Source: an uncultured Clostridia bacterium (GTDB taxonomy: Bacteria; Bacillota; Clostridia; Tissierellales; Peptoniphilaceae). From it: DNA of 21,777 nucleotides. Position numbers and translations under genes: made by a program. The DNA is taken from contig CAMYBS010000019.1 in assembly GCA_947254025.1 (NCBI GenBank), positions 1 through 21,777 on the forward strand, given 5' to 3'. A model generated the notes under the pieces. It did not search any database. It was not told where the DNA came from and saw only the letters and a program-made list of their open reading frames with translations. Numbering within the stretch: position 1 is the first letter of the stretch; the number at the start of each line of letters is the position of its first letter. This document shows positions 15,861 to 21,721 of this stretch, in pieces.

Positions 15861-15884
15861 TTGAATAATATTTTGGGGTATATA
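15855..15884 (+). promoter_or_regulatory. Probable promoter of pcp
   Basis: TTGCAA (15855-15860), an 18-base spacer and TATATA (15879-15884). Weaker than the divergent promoter, with which it shares the -35 hexamer. The pcp start is 22 bases downstream. Confidence 0.45.
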
Positions 15885-15906
15885 TAAATGTAATGAGGTG
15901 ACATAG

Positions 15907-16548
15907 ATGAAGATATTAGTAACAGGCTTTGATCCCTTTGGAGGAGAAGATATAAATCCATCCATAGAAGCAGTTAAAAAGTTGCCAGAAAATATAGCTG
16001 GAGCAGAGATAATTAAACTTGAAGTGCCAACCGTAATCGGTAAATCAATTGAAAAGATAAAAGAAAAGCTTGAAGAAGTGCATCCAGATGTCGTCTTATC
16101 AATTGGCCAAGCAGGAGGCAGGACAGATATAGGTGTTGAAAGAATTGGTATTAACTGCGATGACTGCAAGATAAAGGACAACGAAGGCAATCAGCCAATA
16201 GATGAAAAAATTATTACAGATGGACCAGCGGCATATTTCTCAACACTACCAATCAAGGCTATGGTAAAAAATATAAAGGCTGGAGGAGTGCCAGCGAGCG
16301 TGTCAAACACAGCAGGTACCTTCATTTGTAATCACGTTCTTTATGGTGTACTTCACTTACAAGCAAGTAAGTATAAAGAGATGCGAGCAGGTTTTATACA
16401 CATACCGTTTTTGCCAGAACAAGTAGTAGAGAAGAAAAATATGCCATCGATGACACTTGAAAGCATAGTTAAGGGACTTACTTTGGCAATCGAAGCAATT
16501 GTAAATAACGATACTGACATAAAAATTACAGGCGGAACAACGCACTAA
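15907..16548 (+). CDS. pcp: Pyroglutamyl peptidase I (pyrrolidone-carboxylate peptidase)
   Basis: A cytosolic cysteine peptidase that removes N-terminal pyroglutamate from peptides. The 213-residue length is typical of the C15 family. The start [18 protein letters not shown] is a family signature. The catalytic triad is visible as Glu79 (GVERIGIN), Cys141 ([14 protein letters not shown]) and His165 (FIHIPFLP). GAGGTG lies about 7 bases before the ATG. The GNAT gene follows after 19 bases, with its own ribosome binding site and no visible terminator between them, so they are probably one unit. Such peptidases help recover amino acids from peptides in fermentative anaerobes. Confidence 0.96.
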   Translation: MKILVTGFDPFGGEDINPSIEAVKKLPENIAGAEIIKLEVPTVIGKSIEKIKEKLEEVHPDVVLSIGQAGGRTDIGVERIGINCDDCKIKDNEGNQPIDEKIITDGPAAYFSTLPIKAMVKNIKAGGVPASVSNTAGTFICNHVLYGVLHLQASKYKEMRAGFIHIPFLPEQVVEKKNMPSMTLESIVKGLTLAIEAIVNNDTDIKITGGTTH

Positions 16549-16567
16549 ATAAAATTAGGAGATATTT

Positions 16568-17008
16568 ATGATAATTAGAGAAATTGAAGAAAAAGATATA
16601 CAGAGCTTAGCTGCTTTAATGAAATCAGTTTATAACGAAGCGCCTTGGAACAATGAGTGGACTATGGAGACTGCGAGGGAAGCAGTGGAATGCCTCACAG
16701 CCTTTCCAAAGTTCTTTGGCCTACTTGCCATAGAGGGTGATGATATAGTAGGCGCCATTATGGGTAATGTTCGTCCATATTCAAAGCAAAGGACATACTA
16801 CATCGACGAGTTCTTCGTATCAAGTGCGCATAGAAGACAGGGCATAGCAAAGAAGCTATATGAGAGCGCAAGAGAGAAGCTAAAGAATATGGGGGTAGCA
16901 GGTGCTTTCTTCACCACACTTAAGGGTAGCGACGCATATAAGTTTTATATAAAGGAAGGCGCCTTCGATCTAGATGACTCGGCAGTCTTCTACCACCCAT
17001 TTAATTAA
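16568..17008 (+). CDS. GNAT-family N-acetyltransferase
   Basis: A 146-residue GNAT protein. The acetyl-CoA-binding core is visible as YIDEFFVSSAHRRQGIAKKLYESA (motif A, with an R-R-x-G-I-A loop), and the C-terminal motif as KFYIKEGAFDLDDSAVFYHPF. The N-terminal half (PWNNEWTMETAREAVE) resembles aminoglycoside and small-molecule acetyltransferase relatives, but no substrate can be assigned. AGGAGA precedes the ATG. It ends at a clear terminator and is probably co-transcribed with pcp. Confidence 0.82.
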   Translation: MIIREIEEKDIQSLAALMKSVYNEAPWNNEWTMETAREAVECLTAFPKFFGLLAIEGDDIVGAIMGNVRPYSKQRTYYIDEFFVSSAHRRQGIAKKLYESAREKLKNMGVAGAFFTTLKGSDAYKFYIKEGAFDLDDSAVFYHPFN

Positions 17009-17012
17009 AGAT

Positions 17013-17040
17013 AAAGACTAGTTGATTCTAGTCTTTTTTT
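17013..17040 (+). terminator. Rho-independent terminator after the GNAT gene
   Basis: A 9-base-pair stem AAAGACTAG/CTAGTCTTT with a TTGATT loop and a run of seven T. It separates the pcp unit from the TetR unit. Confidence 0.9.
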
Positions 17041-17051
17041 GCGTAAAACTA

Positions 17052-17080
17052 TTGACAAAAAAATTAATCAATGCTATAAT
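17052..17080 (+). promoter_or_regulatory. Sigma-A promoter of tetR
   Basis: Perfect TTGACA (17052-17057), a 17-base spacer and perfect TATAAT (17075-17080). The predicted transcription start falls in the palindromic operator that follows. Confidence 0.88.
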
Positions 17081-17084
17081 CATA

Positions 17085-17099
17085 TTGAACAAGGTTCAG
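17085..17099 (+). promoter_or_regulatory. Probable TetR operator at the tetR promoter
   Basis: TTGAACAAGGTTCAG, with core TGAAC-N3-GTTCA as a perfect inverted repeat, directly after the -10 box. A near-identical copy (inverted) lies at 17707-17721 before the next gene. Position and recurrence imply autorepression by the adjacent TetR protein. Confidence 0.75.
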
Positions 17100-17111
17100 T
17101 TAGGAGATTAT

Positions 17112-17666
17112 ATGACAAAAACTGTTACATCTAAGGATGCTATACTTCTTAAAATCAGAGAGATGGTTGCGAAGAAAGGACTCAATGCACTTAGCATAAG
17201 AGGACTTGCTAAGGAGCTTGGCTGCTCAGTAGGAACGATCTACTACTACTATCCATCGAAGGATGAGCTCATCATCGAAGCGATAGAGAGCGTATGGGAG
17301 GACATCTTCCACACGTCAGATTGGACTAAAGATGAAGCCTTCTCAGAATACATCAAAGACATCTTTGAGTATATCTTAGATGGCGTTAAGAAGTATCCAA
17401 ACTTTTTTACACTACACTCCATTATGCTTCAAAGCAATACTAAGCCTAAAGCAAAGTCATCAATGTATATCTACATGACTAGACTTATGCAGAGGATGAA
17501 AGAAGTTTTAAACGCAGATGAAAAAGTTAGAGATGACGCTTTCACAGATGAGTTTACAAAGGACGACTTTATAAGCTTTATTATGTCAAACATCATGAGT
17601 CTCATACTTGACAAGTCGTACAAGAAGGATTTCTTCATATCCGTGATAGAAAAACTACTATATTAA
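17112..17666 (+). CDS. TetR-family transcriptional repressor
   Basis: A 184-residue regulator. The start at 17112 is chosen because AGGAGA precedes it and the promoter and operator lie just upstream; a longer frame from 17022 would span the terminator. Residues about 8-54 form the TetR helix-turn-helix (LNALSIRGLAKELGCSVGTIYYYYPSKDELI). The rest is a helical ligand and dimer domain, with LHSIMLQS around residues 98-105 and no diagnostic ligand motif. It probably represses itself and the two membrane-protein genes after it, each with the same palindrome. Typical TetR ligands are drugs, fatty acids or toxic small molecules; none can be named here. Confidence 0.92.
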   Translation: MTKTVTSKDAILLKIREMVAKKGLNALSIRGLAKELGCSVGTIYYYYPSKDELIIEAIESVWEDIFHTSDWTKDEAFSEYIKDIFEYILDGVKKYPNFFTLHSIMLQSNTKPKAKSSMYIYMTRLMQRMKEVLNADEKVRDDAFTDEFTKDDFISFIMSNIMSLILDKSYKKDFFISVIEKLLY

Positions 17667-17668
17667 TA

Positions 17669-17690
17669 ACCCGTCACACGCTTGACGGGT
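17669..17690 (+). terminator. Hairpin after tetR, possible weak terminator
   Basis: An 8-base-pair stem ACCCGTCA/TGACGGGT with loop CACGCT, two bases after the tetR stop. No T tract follows (ATATATAG), so it may attenuate rather than stop transcription into the next gene. Confidence 0.4.
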
Positions 17691-17706
17691 ATATATAGAA
17701 GCTAAT

Positions 17707-17721
17707 CTGAACAATGTTCAA
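17707..17721 (+). promoter_or_regulatory. Probable second TetR operator, before the membrane-protein pair
   Basis: CTGAACAATGTTCAA; the core TGAAC-N3-GTTCA is a perfect inverted repeat, and its reverse complement matches the operator at 17085-17099 at 13 of 15 bases. It lies 18 bases before the ATG at 17740. A weak candidate promoter, TTGACG (17682) and TAATCT (17703, spacer 15), would overlap it. Confidence 0.72.
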
Positions 17722-17739
17722 ACACAAGGAGATGATTTT

Positions 17740-18420
17740 ATGCGTGCAATTTTTGAAAGTCTCTTCGACGCTATATACCTAGTAACAGTTCTTACTATAG
17801 GCATAAAAATGATGAAAGAGGCTAGGGGAAGAAAAGAGTACTACTTATTTGGGCTGATGGCAGTCGTTCTAGGTTTTGGAGACGCCTTCCACTTAGTACC
17901 AAGAATGCTAGCACTACTTACGACAGGTCTTGATGACTACACAGTCCCACTAGGCATAGGTAAGCTTATCACATCCATCACCATGACCGTATTTTATATA
18001 ATTTTATACTATGTATGGAGGATACGCTACAAGATCGAAGGCAAAGAAGGACTCACATACACAGTTTATGCGCTAGCTATACTTAGAATACTTACATGCC
18101 TATGTCCAAGGAATGAATTTTTATCAAAATTACCACCACTATCTTGGGGCATACTAAGGAACATTCCATTCTTAATAATTGGACTTATAATTATTGCAAT
18201 CTTTTACATCTCACAAAAAAAGCATCATGACAAAAACTTTAAGTACATGTGGCTAACGATAGTTCTAAGCTTTGCGTTCTACGCGCCAGTCGTTTTGTTC
18301 TCGCAAGAGCACCCAAACCTTGGCTTACTTATGATACCAAAGACATGCGCTTACGTATGGACAGTTTTGATTGGATACAAAGACATGAAAGGAGACAAGT
18401 ATGAAGAAAAGACTGCTTAA
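17740..18420 (+). CDS. Polytopic membrane protein of unknown function, TetR-controlled
   Basis: A 226-residue membrane protein with six or seven hydrophobic segments. I do not recognise a named transporter or enzyme family. Distinctive polar residues inside or next to membrane segments are GFGDAFHLVPRM (about 46-57), LPPLSWGILRNIPF (about 131-144) and MIPKTCAYVW (about 203-212), which look like functional rather than structural positions. AAGGAG precedes the ATG. It overlaps the DUF2871 gene by 20 bases, so the two products are probably made together and may form a complex. The TetR operator immediately upstream suggests induction by a small molecule. Confidence 0.78.
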   Translation: MRAIFESLFDAIYLVTVLTIGIKMMKEARGRKEYYLFGLMAVVLGFGDAFHLVPRMLALLTTGLDDYTVPLGIGKLITSITMTVFYIILYYVWRIRYKIEGKEGLTYTVYALAILRILTCLCPRNEFLSKLPPLSWGILRNIPFLIIGLIIIAIFYISQKKHHDKNFKYMWLTIVLSFAFYAPVVLFSQEHPNLGLLMIPKTCAYVWTVLIGYKDMKGDKYEEKTA

Positions 18421-18817
18421 TACCGCCTTCTGCTATGGCATACTTGGCTTAGTAGCCGGCGCCTTCTATAGAGAGTTCACAAAGTTTATAGGCTTTAGTG
18501 GATACACAAGCCTTGCCTTTGTACACACGCACCTCTTAGTCTTAGGCATGCTTGTCTTTTTATCGCTTGCATCCTTTTCCTTAAGCGCCGATTTTACAAA
18601 GAATAAATACTTTAAACGCTTCTACTGCACATATAACACAGCTCTTATATTAACAGCTTCAATGATATTTGCAAGAGGCATCTACGAAGTACTTAAACTT
18701 GAAAGTAAGGCGCTTGATGCATCCATCTCAGGCTTAGCAGGCATAGGACACATAGTCTTGGTAGTGGGAGTGGTGTTTTTATTCACCTCACTAAAAGAAG
18801 CAATCAAAGAAAAATAA
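18401..18817 (+). CDS. DUF2871 family membrane protein
   Basis: A 138-residue protein with four predicted membrane segments. It begins MKKRLLNTAFCYGILGLVAG, followed by GYTSLAFVHTHLLVLGMLVF (about 33-52). The two histidines (His42 and His44) at a membrane segment and a later GIGHIVLVVGVVFLF histidine recall metal- or heme-ligand arrangements in small respiratory membrane proteins, but this is only a resemblance. I assign it to DUF2871 from the overall pattern, which has no known function. Translationally coupled to the preceding gene. Confidence 0.75.
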   Translation: MKKRLLNTAFCYGILGLVAGAFYREFTKFIGFSGYTSLAFVHTHLLVLGMLVFLSLASFSLSADFTKNKYFKRFYCTYNTALILTASMIFARGIYEVLKLESKALDASISGLAGIGHIVLVVGVVFLFTSLKEAIKEK

Positions 18818-18878
18818 CAAAGCAAAGTATAAATAAAATATATGCGCAAGACTTAATGCTTAAAAACTTAATTACACT

Positions 18879-18922
18879 TATACATGAATTATGTATATAC
18901 ATTTTGAATATACTTTATTCAA
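18879..18922. repeat. Two adjacent perfect inverted repeats with identical geometry
   Basis: TATACAT-GAATT-ATGTATA (18879-18897) and TTGAATA-TACTT-TATTCAA (18904-18922). Each has 7-base arms and a 5-base centre, and the two are offset by 25 bases. They lie in the 222-base gap between the DUF2871 gene and the gene at 19040. The region is AT-rich, so chance is possible; the purpose is unknown. Confidence 0.5.
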
Positions 18923-18938
18923 CCCTCATTTCTCTATT

Positions 18939-18964
18939 AGCCTCATCTATATGGTGAGGCTTTT
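18939..18964 (+). terminator. Probable terminator of the TetR/DUF2871 unit
   Basis: AGCCTCATC/GGTGAGGCT stem (one G-U pair), TATAT loop, then TTTT and further pyrimidines. It lies about 120 bases after the DUF2871 stop. Confidence 0.7.
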
Positions 18965-19009
18965 CCCTTTATTAAATATTTGTTACAGAGCACATTTGTA
19001 TGGTAAAAG

Positions 19010-19018
19010 TGGTATAAT
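19010..19018 (+). promoter_or_regulatory. Extended -10 promoter of the coiled-coil protein gene
   Basis: TGG then TATAAT (19013-19018) makes an extended -10 element. No good -35 lies 16-18 bases upstream. The ATG is 21 bases downstream, behind AAGGAAGTGAG. Confidence 0.6.
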
Positions 19019-19039
19019 TATATCAAAGGAAGTGAGACC

Positions 19040-19837
19040 ATGAATAAAAAACAATTTATGATATTTATAATATGTTTACTGCTTATTGCTTTAGCCGTAG
19101 TTTCTTTCGTATATATAAGACAGACAAACTTACTTAGAGAACAGGCAAGGCGCATAAGATATCTTGAAGATCAAATAAGAGAAAAAGAGAGAAAAAACCA
19201 GGAGCTAGAAGAAGCTAAAAGAAAAGACGATGAAGAGAGCAAAAAATATTCTAATCTATATGTGGCTATGGCAGACAAATGCGGCTTAAGTATTATGGAT
19301 GATAGAAAAAAAGCTATGGTAGTTCCTTTGGGAAGCGCTTATGACGAGGAGACTTTAAAAGAAGTTTTAGCAAAGCTAAAGCTATGGTCAGTTTGCTACG
19401 ATGTCAAGGATATAAACAAGTTACTCGTGCTAGCAAAGGCTGAGGGCACAAGCGATACTTACCTTATGGGTCAAGAATTTTATATCGTAGTTCCTAAGTA
19501 TAAGGATGCTGAAGTTTCACTTAAAGAGCTTGAACTTTTAGAAAATGGCAAGCTTAATACTGTTGGCAATGAATTTTTAGACGGCAAGAAATTTACTGGA
19601 CCTGTACTTGTATGCCAAAATATTTCAGACATAGCACCTAATGCACTAATCTGTATCGATGGTGAAGGTAGAGAGATAAAGTTTAGTCCATTTGTCAGTT
19701 TGAAAGACGGCGAGCTTATATTGGATGACGAAGTATACAATGCTTATGCCGCTCTTGATATGAAGGTGTATGATAAGACTGATTACGATGAAAATTTATT
19801 TAACGAGATCAAGTCTTACTTATATAATTATGATTAG
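19040..19837 (+). CDS. Membrane-anchored coiled-coil protein of unknown function
   Basis: A 265-residue protein I do not recognise. Residues about 6-26 form one hydrophobic helix after a short basic N-terminus, so it is probably anchored with most of the chain outside. Residues about 31-70 are a heavily charged coiled coil (RIRYLEDQIREKERKNQELEE). The remaining 190 residues are a mixed alpha/beta domain without known motifs, containing four cysteines (about 81, 115, 194 and 207). The fold order resembles divisome or wall-associated bitopic proteins such as DivIC/FtsL-like ones in topology only. It has its own promoter and terminator, and no operon partner. Confidence 0.72.
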   Translation: MNKKQFMIFIICLLLIALAVVSFVYIRQTNLLREQARRIRYLEDQIREKERKNQELEEAKRKDDEESKKYSNLYVAMADKCGLSIMDDRKKAMVVPLGSAYDEETLKEVLAKLKLWSVCYDVKDINKLLVLAKAEGTSDTYLMGQEFYIVVPKYKDAEVSLKELELLENGKLNTVGNEFLDGKKFTGPVLVCQNISDIAPNALICIDGEGREIKFSPFVSLKDGELILDDEVYNAYAALDMKVYDKTDYDENLFNEIKSYLYNYD

Positions 19838-19838
19838 T

Positions 19839-19868
19839 AAAGGCAGCTCTTAGGGGCTGCCCTTTATA
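19839..19868 (+). terminator. Terminator after the coiled-coil protein gene
   Basis: AAAGGCAGC pairs with GCTGCCCTTT with one bulged base; pairing can extend inward (CTC with GGG). It is followed by a short T-rich tail (TTTATATT). Confidence 0.7.
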
Positions 19869-19897
19869 TTGTTTAGCTAAAGAAATGAAAAAAATTC

Positions 19898-19926
19898 TTG
19901 ACATTTCTACTTCAATAAGGTATAAT
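19898..19926 (+). promoter_or_regulatory. Promoter of the tRNA-Met/tRNA-Phe unit
   Basis: Perfect TTGACA (19898-19903), a 17-base spacer and perfect TATAAT (19921-19926), 11 bases before the mature tRNA-Met 5' end, as expected for a stable-RNA promoter. Confidence 0.9.
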
Positions 19927-19937
19927 AATCGTTGTTG

Positions 19938-20014
19938 GGACCTTTAGCTCAGTTGGTTAGAGCGTCCGGCTCATAACCGGCAGGTCCGGGGTTCGAGTCC
20001 CTGAAGGTCCACCA
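19938..20014 (+). tRNA. tRNA-Met (anticodon CAT)
   Basis: A 77-base cloverleaf with encoded CCA. The acceptor stem GGACCTT/AAGGTCC is fully paired; the D stem is GCTC/GAGC; the anticodon CAT (19972-19974) sits in loop CTCATAA; the T loop is TTCGAGT. The fully paired first base pair argues against initiator tRNA. The sequence resembles elongator tRNA-Met of Bacillota more than the lysidine tRNA-Ile2. The outermost anticodon-stem pair (19965 T with 19981 C) is mismatched. Confidence 0.95.
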
Positions 20015-20018
20015 ATTT

Positions 20019-20094
20019 GCCCAGATAGCTCAGTCGGTAGAGCAGTAGACTGAAAATCTACGTGTGGCTGGTTCGATCCCGGCTCTGGGCACCA
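20019..20094 (+). tRNA. tRNA-Phe (anticodon GAA)
   Basis: A 76-base cloverleaf with encoded CCA. Acceptor stem GCCCAGA/TCTGGGC; anticodon stem GTAGA/TCTAC around loop CTGAAAA with GAA at 20052-20054; T loop TTCGATC. It is separated from tRNA-Met by four bases, so both come from one precursor. Confidence 0.96.
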
Positions 20095-20095
20095 T

Positions 20096-20125
20096 GCTTA
20101 AGTTTTTACTTAAGCTTATTTTTTT
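20096..20125 (+). terminator. Terminator of the tRNA unit
   Basis: GCTTAAGT/ACTTAAGC stem with a TTTT loop and a following TTATTTTTTT tract, starting two bases after the tRNA-Phe CCA. Confidence 0.88.
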
Positions 20126-20170
20126 GCTCAAAATCAAAAAATGCTAATATTTTCCTATAAAAATATATTT

Positions 20171-20201
20171 TTGTTTATTTTAAAAGCCTCATGGGTATAT
20201 T
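20171..20201 (+). promoter_or_regulatory. Possible promoter of the small-protein/DUF4230 unit
   Basis: TTGTTT (20171-20176), a 19-base spacer and TATATT (20196-20201). The long spacer makes it weak, but it lies about 40 bases before the preferred start and after the tRNA terminator. Confidence 0.3.
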
Positions 20202-20241
20202 AATGATAGATGATACTAAGTGCAAGGAAAGGATGAATATA

Positions 20242-20526
20242 ATGAATGACGTTCTTCTTATCAATAGGATAGATGTTCAGAAGGAGTATGACAAGAAAAA
20301 GAAGATCTTTTTTATTGTTGACTACAAAAGTGAAGACTACTCTGAGTATAATATAGTGAAGCTACTTTCTAGTTTGGAAGACATTAAGTCTGAGGACATA
20401 GTCTTTAGATACAACGGTTTTCAAATCCAAACTGAGATAAGAAATATACCTGCCATCTTAAAGGCTTTGATGGACGAGAAAGTTCCTGTCTATAGCGTCT
20501 TTGAGATGTATACACCGGTGGTTTAG
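20242..20526 (+). CDS. Small conserved-looking protein of unknown function upstream of DUF4230 gene
   Basis: A 94-residue soluble protein from the preferred start at 20242, with GGAAAGG ending 9 bases upstream; in-frame ATGs at 20191 and 20233 are possible but lack a well-spaced ribosome binding site. It alternates predicted strands and helices: VLLINRIDVQKEYDKKKKIFFIV, then LLSSLEDIKSEDIVFRYNGF, then IPAILKALMDEKVPVYSVFEMYTP at the C-terminus. This would fit a small alpha/beta fold, possibly a binding or regulatory subunit. I do not recognise a family. Its stop is one base before the DUF4230 start, so they are translated as a pair. Confidence 0.68.
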   Translation: MNDVLLINRIDVQKEYDKKKKIFFIVDYKSEDYSEYNIVKLLSSLEDIKSEDIVFRYNGFQIQTEIRNIPAILKALMDEKVPVYSVFEMYTPVV

Positions 20527-20527
20527 T

Positions 20528-21136
20528 ATGAGTAGATTATCGCAAAGACAAAGAAGACTTCGCTTCTACAGATTGCTAGTACTTTTACTTATTGCCATCA
20601 TTGCAATCTACTTCTTCGTTTTTAGAAAGAAGTTCATTGGAGTAAGCAAAGAAGAGAGAGTTGACAATCTAAAGGCTTCCATAGAAGACATAGGAGACTT
20701 AGTAACCGTTGAGTACAACTACACTGACATATTGACATATAAGGACAGCTTGACTCTTATGGATATGAAGATACCATTCACAGACAAAAGCTACATTATT
20801 AAGTATAATGGCTACATAAAGGCCGGCATAGACTTATCAAAGGCGGTAGTAAAGGACGTAGGCGATACTAAAGTTGAGCTTGAAGCACCTAAGGCTACTA
20901 TCACAGATAGCGTGCTTGATGAGAAGTCCATGGTCATACTTGATCAAAAGAACAATATATTTAATCCACTAGACTTGGGAGACTACCAAGAGACACTTAA
21001 GAAAGAATTGAATGCAAGAGAGCTAAAGGCTAAGAAGGACGGCATACTTGAAAGGGCGCAAGATAATGCGGACAAGATTTTAAGAAAAATGCTGCAAAGC
21101 CTTGGCTATAAAGATATTAATATAAGTTACATTTAG
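20528..21136 (+). CDS. DUF4230 family membrane-anchored protein
   Basis: A 202-residue protein, start at 20528 right after the preceding stop. Residues 1-11 are basic (RQRRLRFYR), followed by one membrane helix (about 12-27) and an outside domain. The DUF4230 pattern is clear: LVTVEYNYTDI, IPFTDKSYIIKYNGYIKAGIDLSKA, LEAPKATI, then an amphipathic C-terminal part with GILERAQDNADKILRKMLQSLGY. The function of the family is unknown; it occurs in many gut Firmicutes and Bacteroidetes. The stop overlaps the AGGAGG of the ferritin gene, so ferritin may be co-transcribed. Confidence 0.82.
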   Translation: MSRLSQRQRRLRFYRLLVLLLIAIIAIYFFVFRKKFIGVSKEERVDNLKASIEDIGDLVTVEYNYTDILTYKDSLTLMDMKIPFTDKSYIIKYNGYIKAGIDLSKAVVKDVGDTKVELEAPKATITDSVLDEKSMVILDQKNNIFNPLDLGDYQETLKKELNARELKAKKDGILERAQDNADKILRKMLQSLGYKDINISYI

Positions 21137-21149
21137 GAGGTAGTTTGAT

Positions 21150-21641
21150 ATGAAAATTAGTAAGAAAGTTGTAGATGCTCTAGTAGAACAATACAATTTT
21201 GAATTGGAAAGCGGCTATATTTATTTAGCTATGGTACATGATTTAAAGGACAAAGCTTGGGATGGCTTCTCTCACTTCATGGACAAACAAGCTGGGGAAG
21301 AATATGAACACGCTACAAAGTTTAAAAACTTCATCGAAGAAATCGGTGAAAGAGTTGAATTAAAAGCTATTCCTGAACCAAAGAAGGAATACAAATCAGT
21401 TCTTGAAATCTTTAAGACAGCTTACAAACATGAGCAAGAGGTTACAAAGAGAATCGAAAACATCTTTGATCTAGCACTTAAGGAAAAGAACTATGTAGTT
21501 GTTGAGTTCTTAAACTGGTTCTTAAAAGAACAAGTTGAAGAAGAAGACAACATGAGAACTATCGTTGAAGTATTAGAAAACCTAAAAGATGGCTACACTG
21601 GCTTATATCTATATGATAAGGAACTAGGTAGAAGAGAATAA
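21150..21641 (+). CDS. ftnA: Non-heme ferritin
   Basis: A 163-residue iron-storage protein that assembles into a 24-subunit cage and oxidises Fe2+ at a diiron site. The ferroxidase ligands are visible: Glu18 (NFELESGYIYLAM), Glu51 and His54 (AGEEYEHA), Glu95 (YKHEQEV) and Gln128 (KEQVEEE), as in FtnA of E. coli. There is no heme-binding Met expected of bacterioferritin. AGGAGG (21135-21140) is ideally spaced. It is followed by a terminator and rubrerythrin, so iron storage and peroxide defence are neighbours. A promoter of its own is not obvious. Confidence 0.95.
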   Translation: MKISKKVVDALVEQYNFELESGYIYLAMVHDLKDKAWDGFSHFMDKQAGEEYEHATKFKNFIEEIGERVELKAIPEPKKEYKSVLEIFKTAYKHEQEVTKRIENIFDLALKEKNYVVVEFLNWFLKEQVEEEDNMRTIVEVLENLKDGYTGLYLYDKELGRRE

Positions 21642-21653
21642 TTAAGGTATTTG

Positions 21654-21675
21654 AGGGTGCTTAAATGCACCCTTT
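21654..21675 (+). terminator. Terminator after the ferritin gene
   Basis: A 7-base-pair stem AGGGTGC/GCACCCT with loop TTAAAT, then TTTAAATA. The T tract is short, so readthrough into rubrerythrin is possible. Confidence 0.65.
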
Positions 21676-21708
21676 AAATATAGATAGCAGAGCTATAAAT
21701 ATAATTTT

Positions 21709-21714
21709 AGGAGG
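21709..21714 (+). promoter_or_regulatory. Ribosome binding site deciding a TTG start for rubrerythrin
   Basis: AGGAGG lies 7 bases before TTG at 21722 and 16 bases before the next in-frame ATG, so the TTG is the more likely start. Confidence 0.75.
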
Positions 21715-21721
21715 AAAAATT

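Noticed and set aside
17022..17111. Longer TetR protein starting at 17022
   Set aside because: It would translate the terminator, promoter and operator; a well-placed AGGAGA supports 17112.
21693..21710. PerR-like box before rubrerythrin
   Set aside because: CTATAAATATAATTTTAG is only an imperfect palindrome in AT-rich DNA and matches the PerR consensus poorly; it may simply contain a -10 box.
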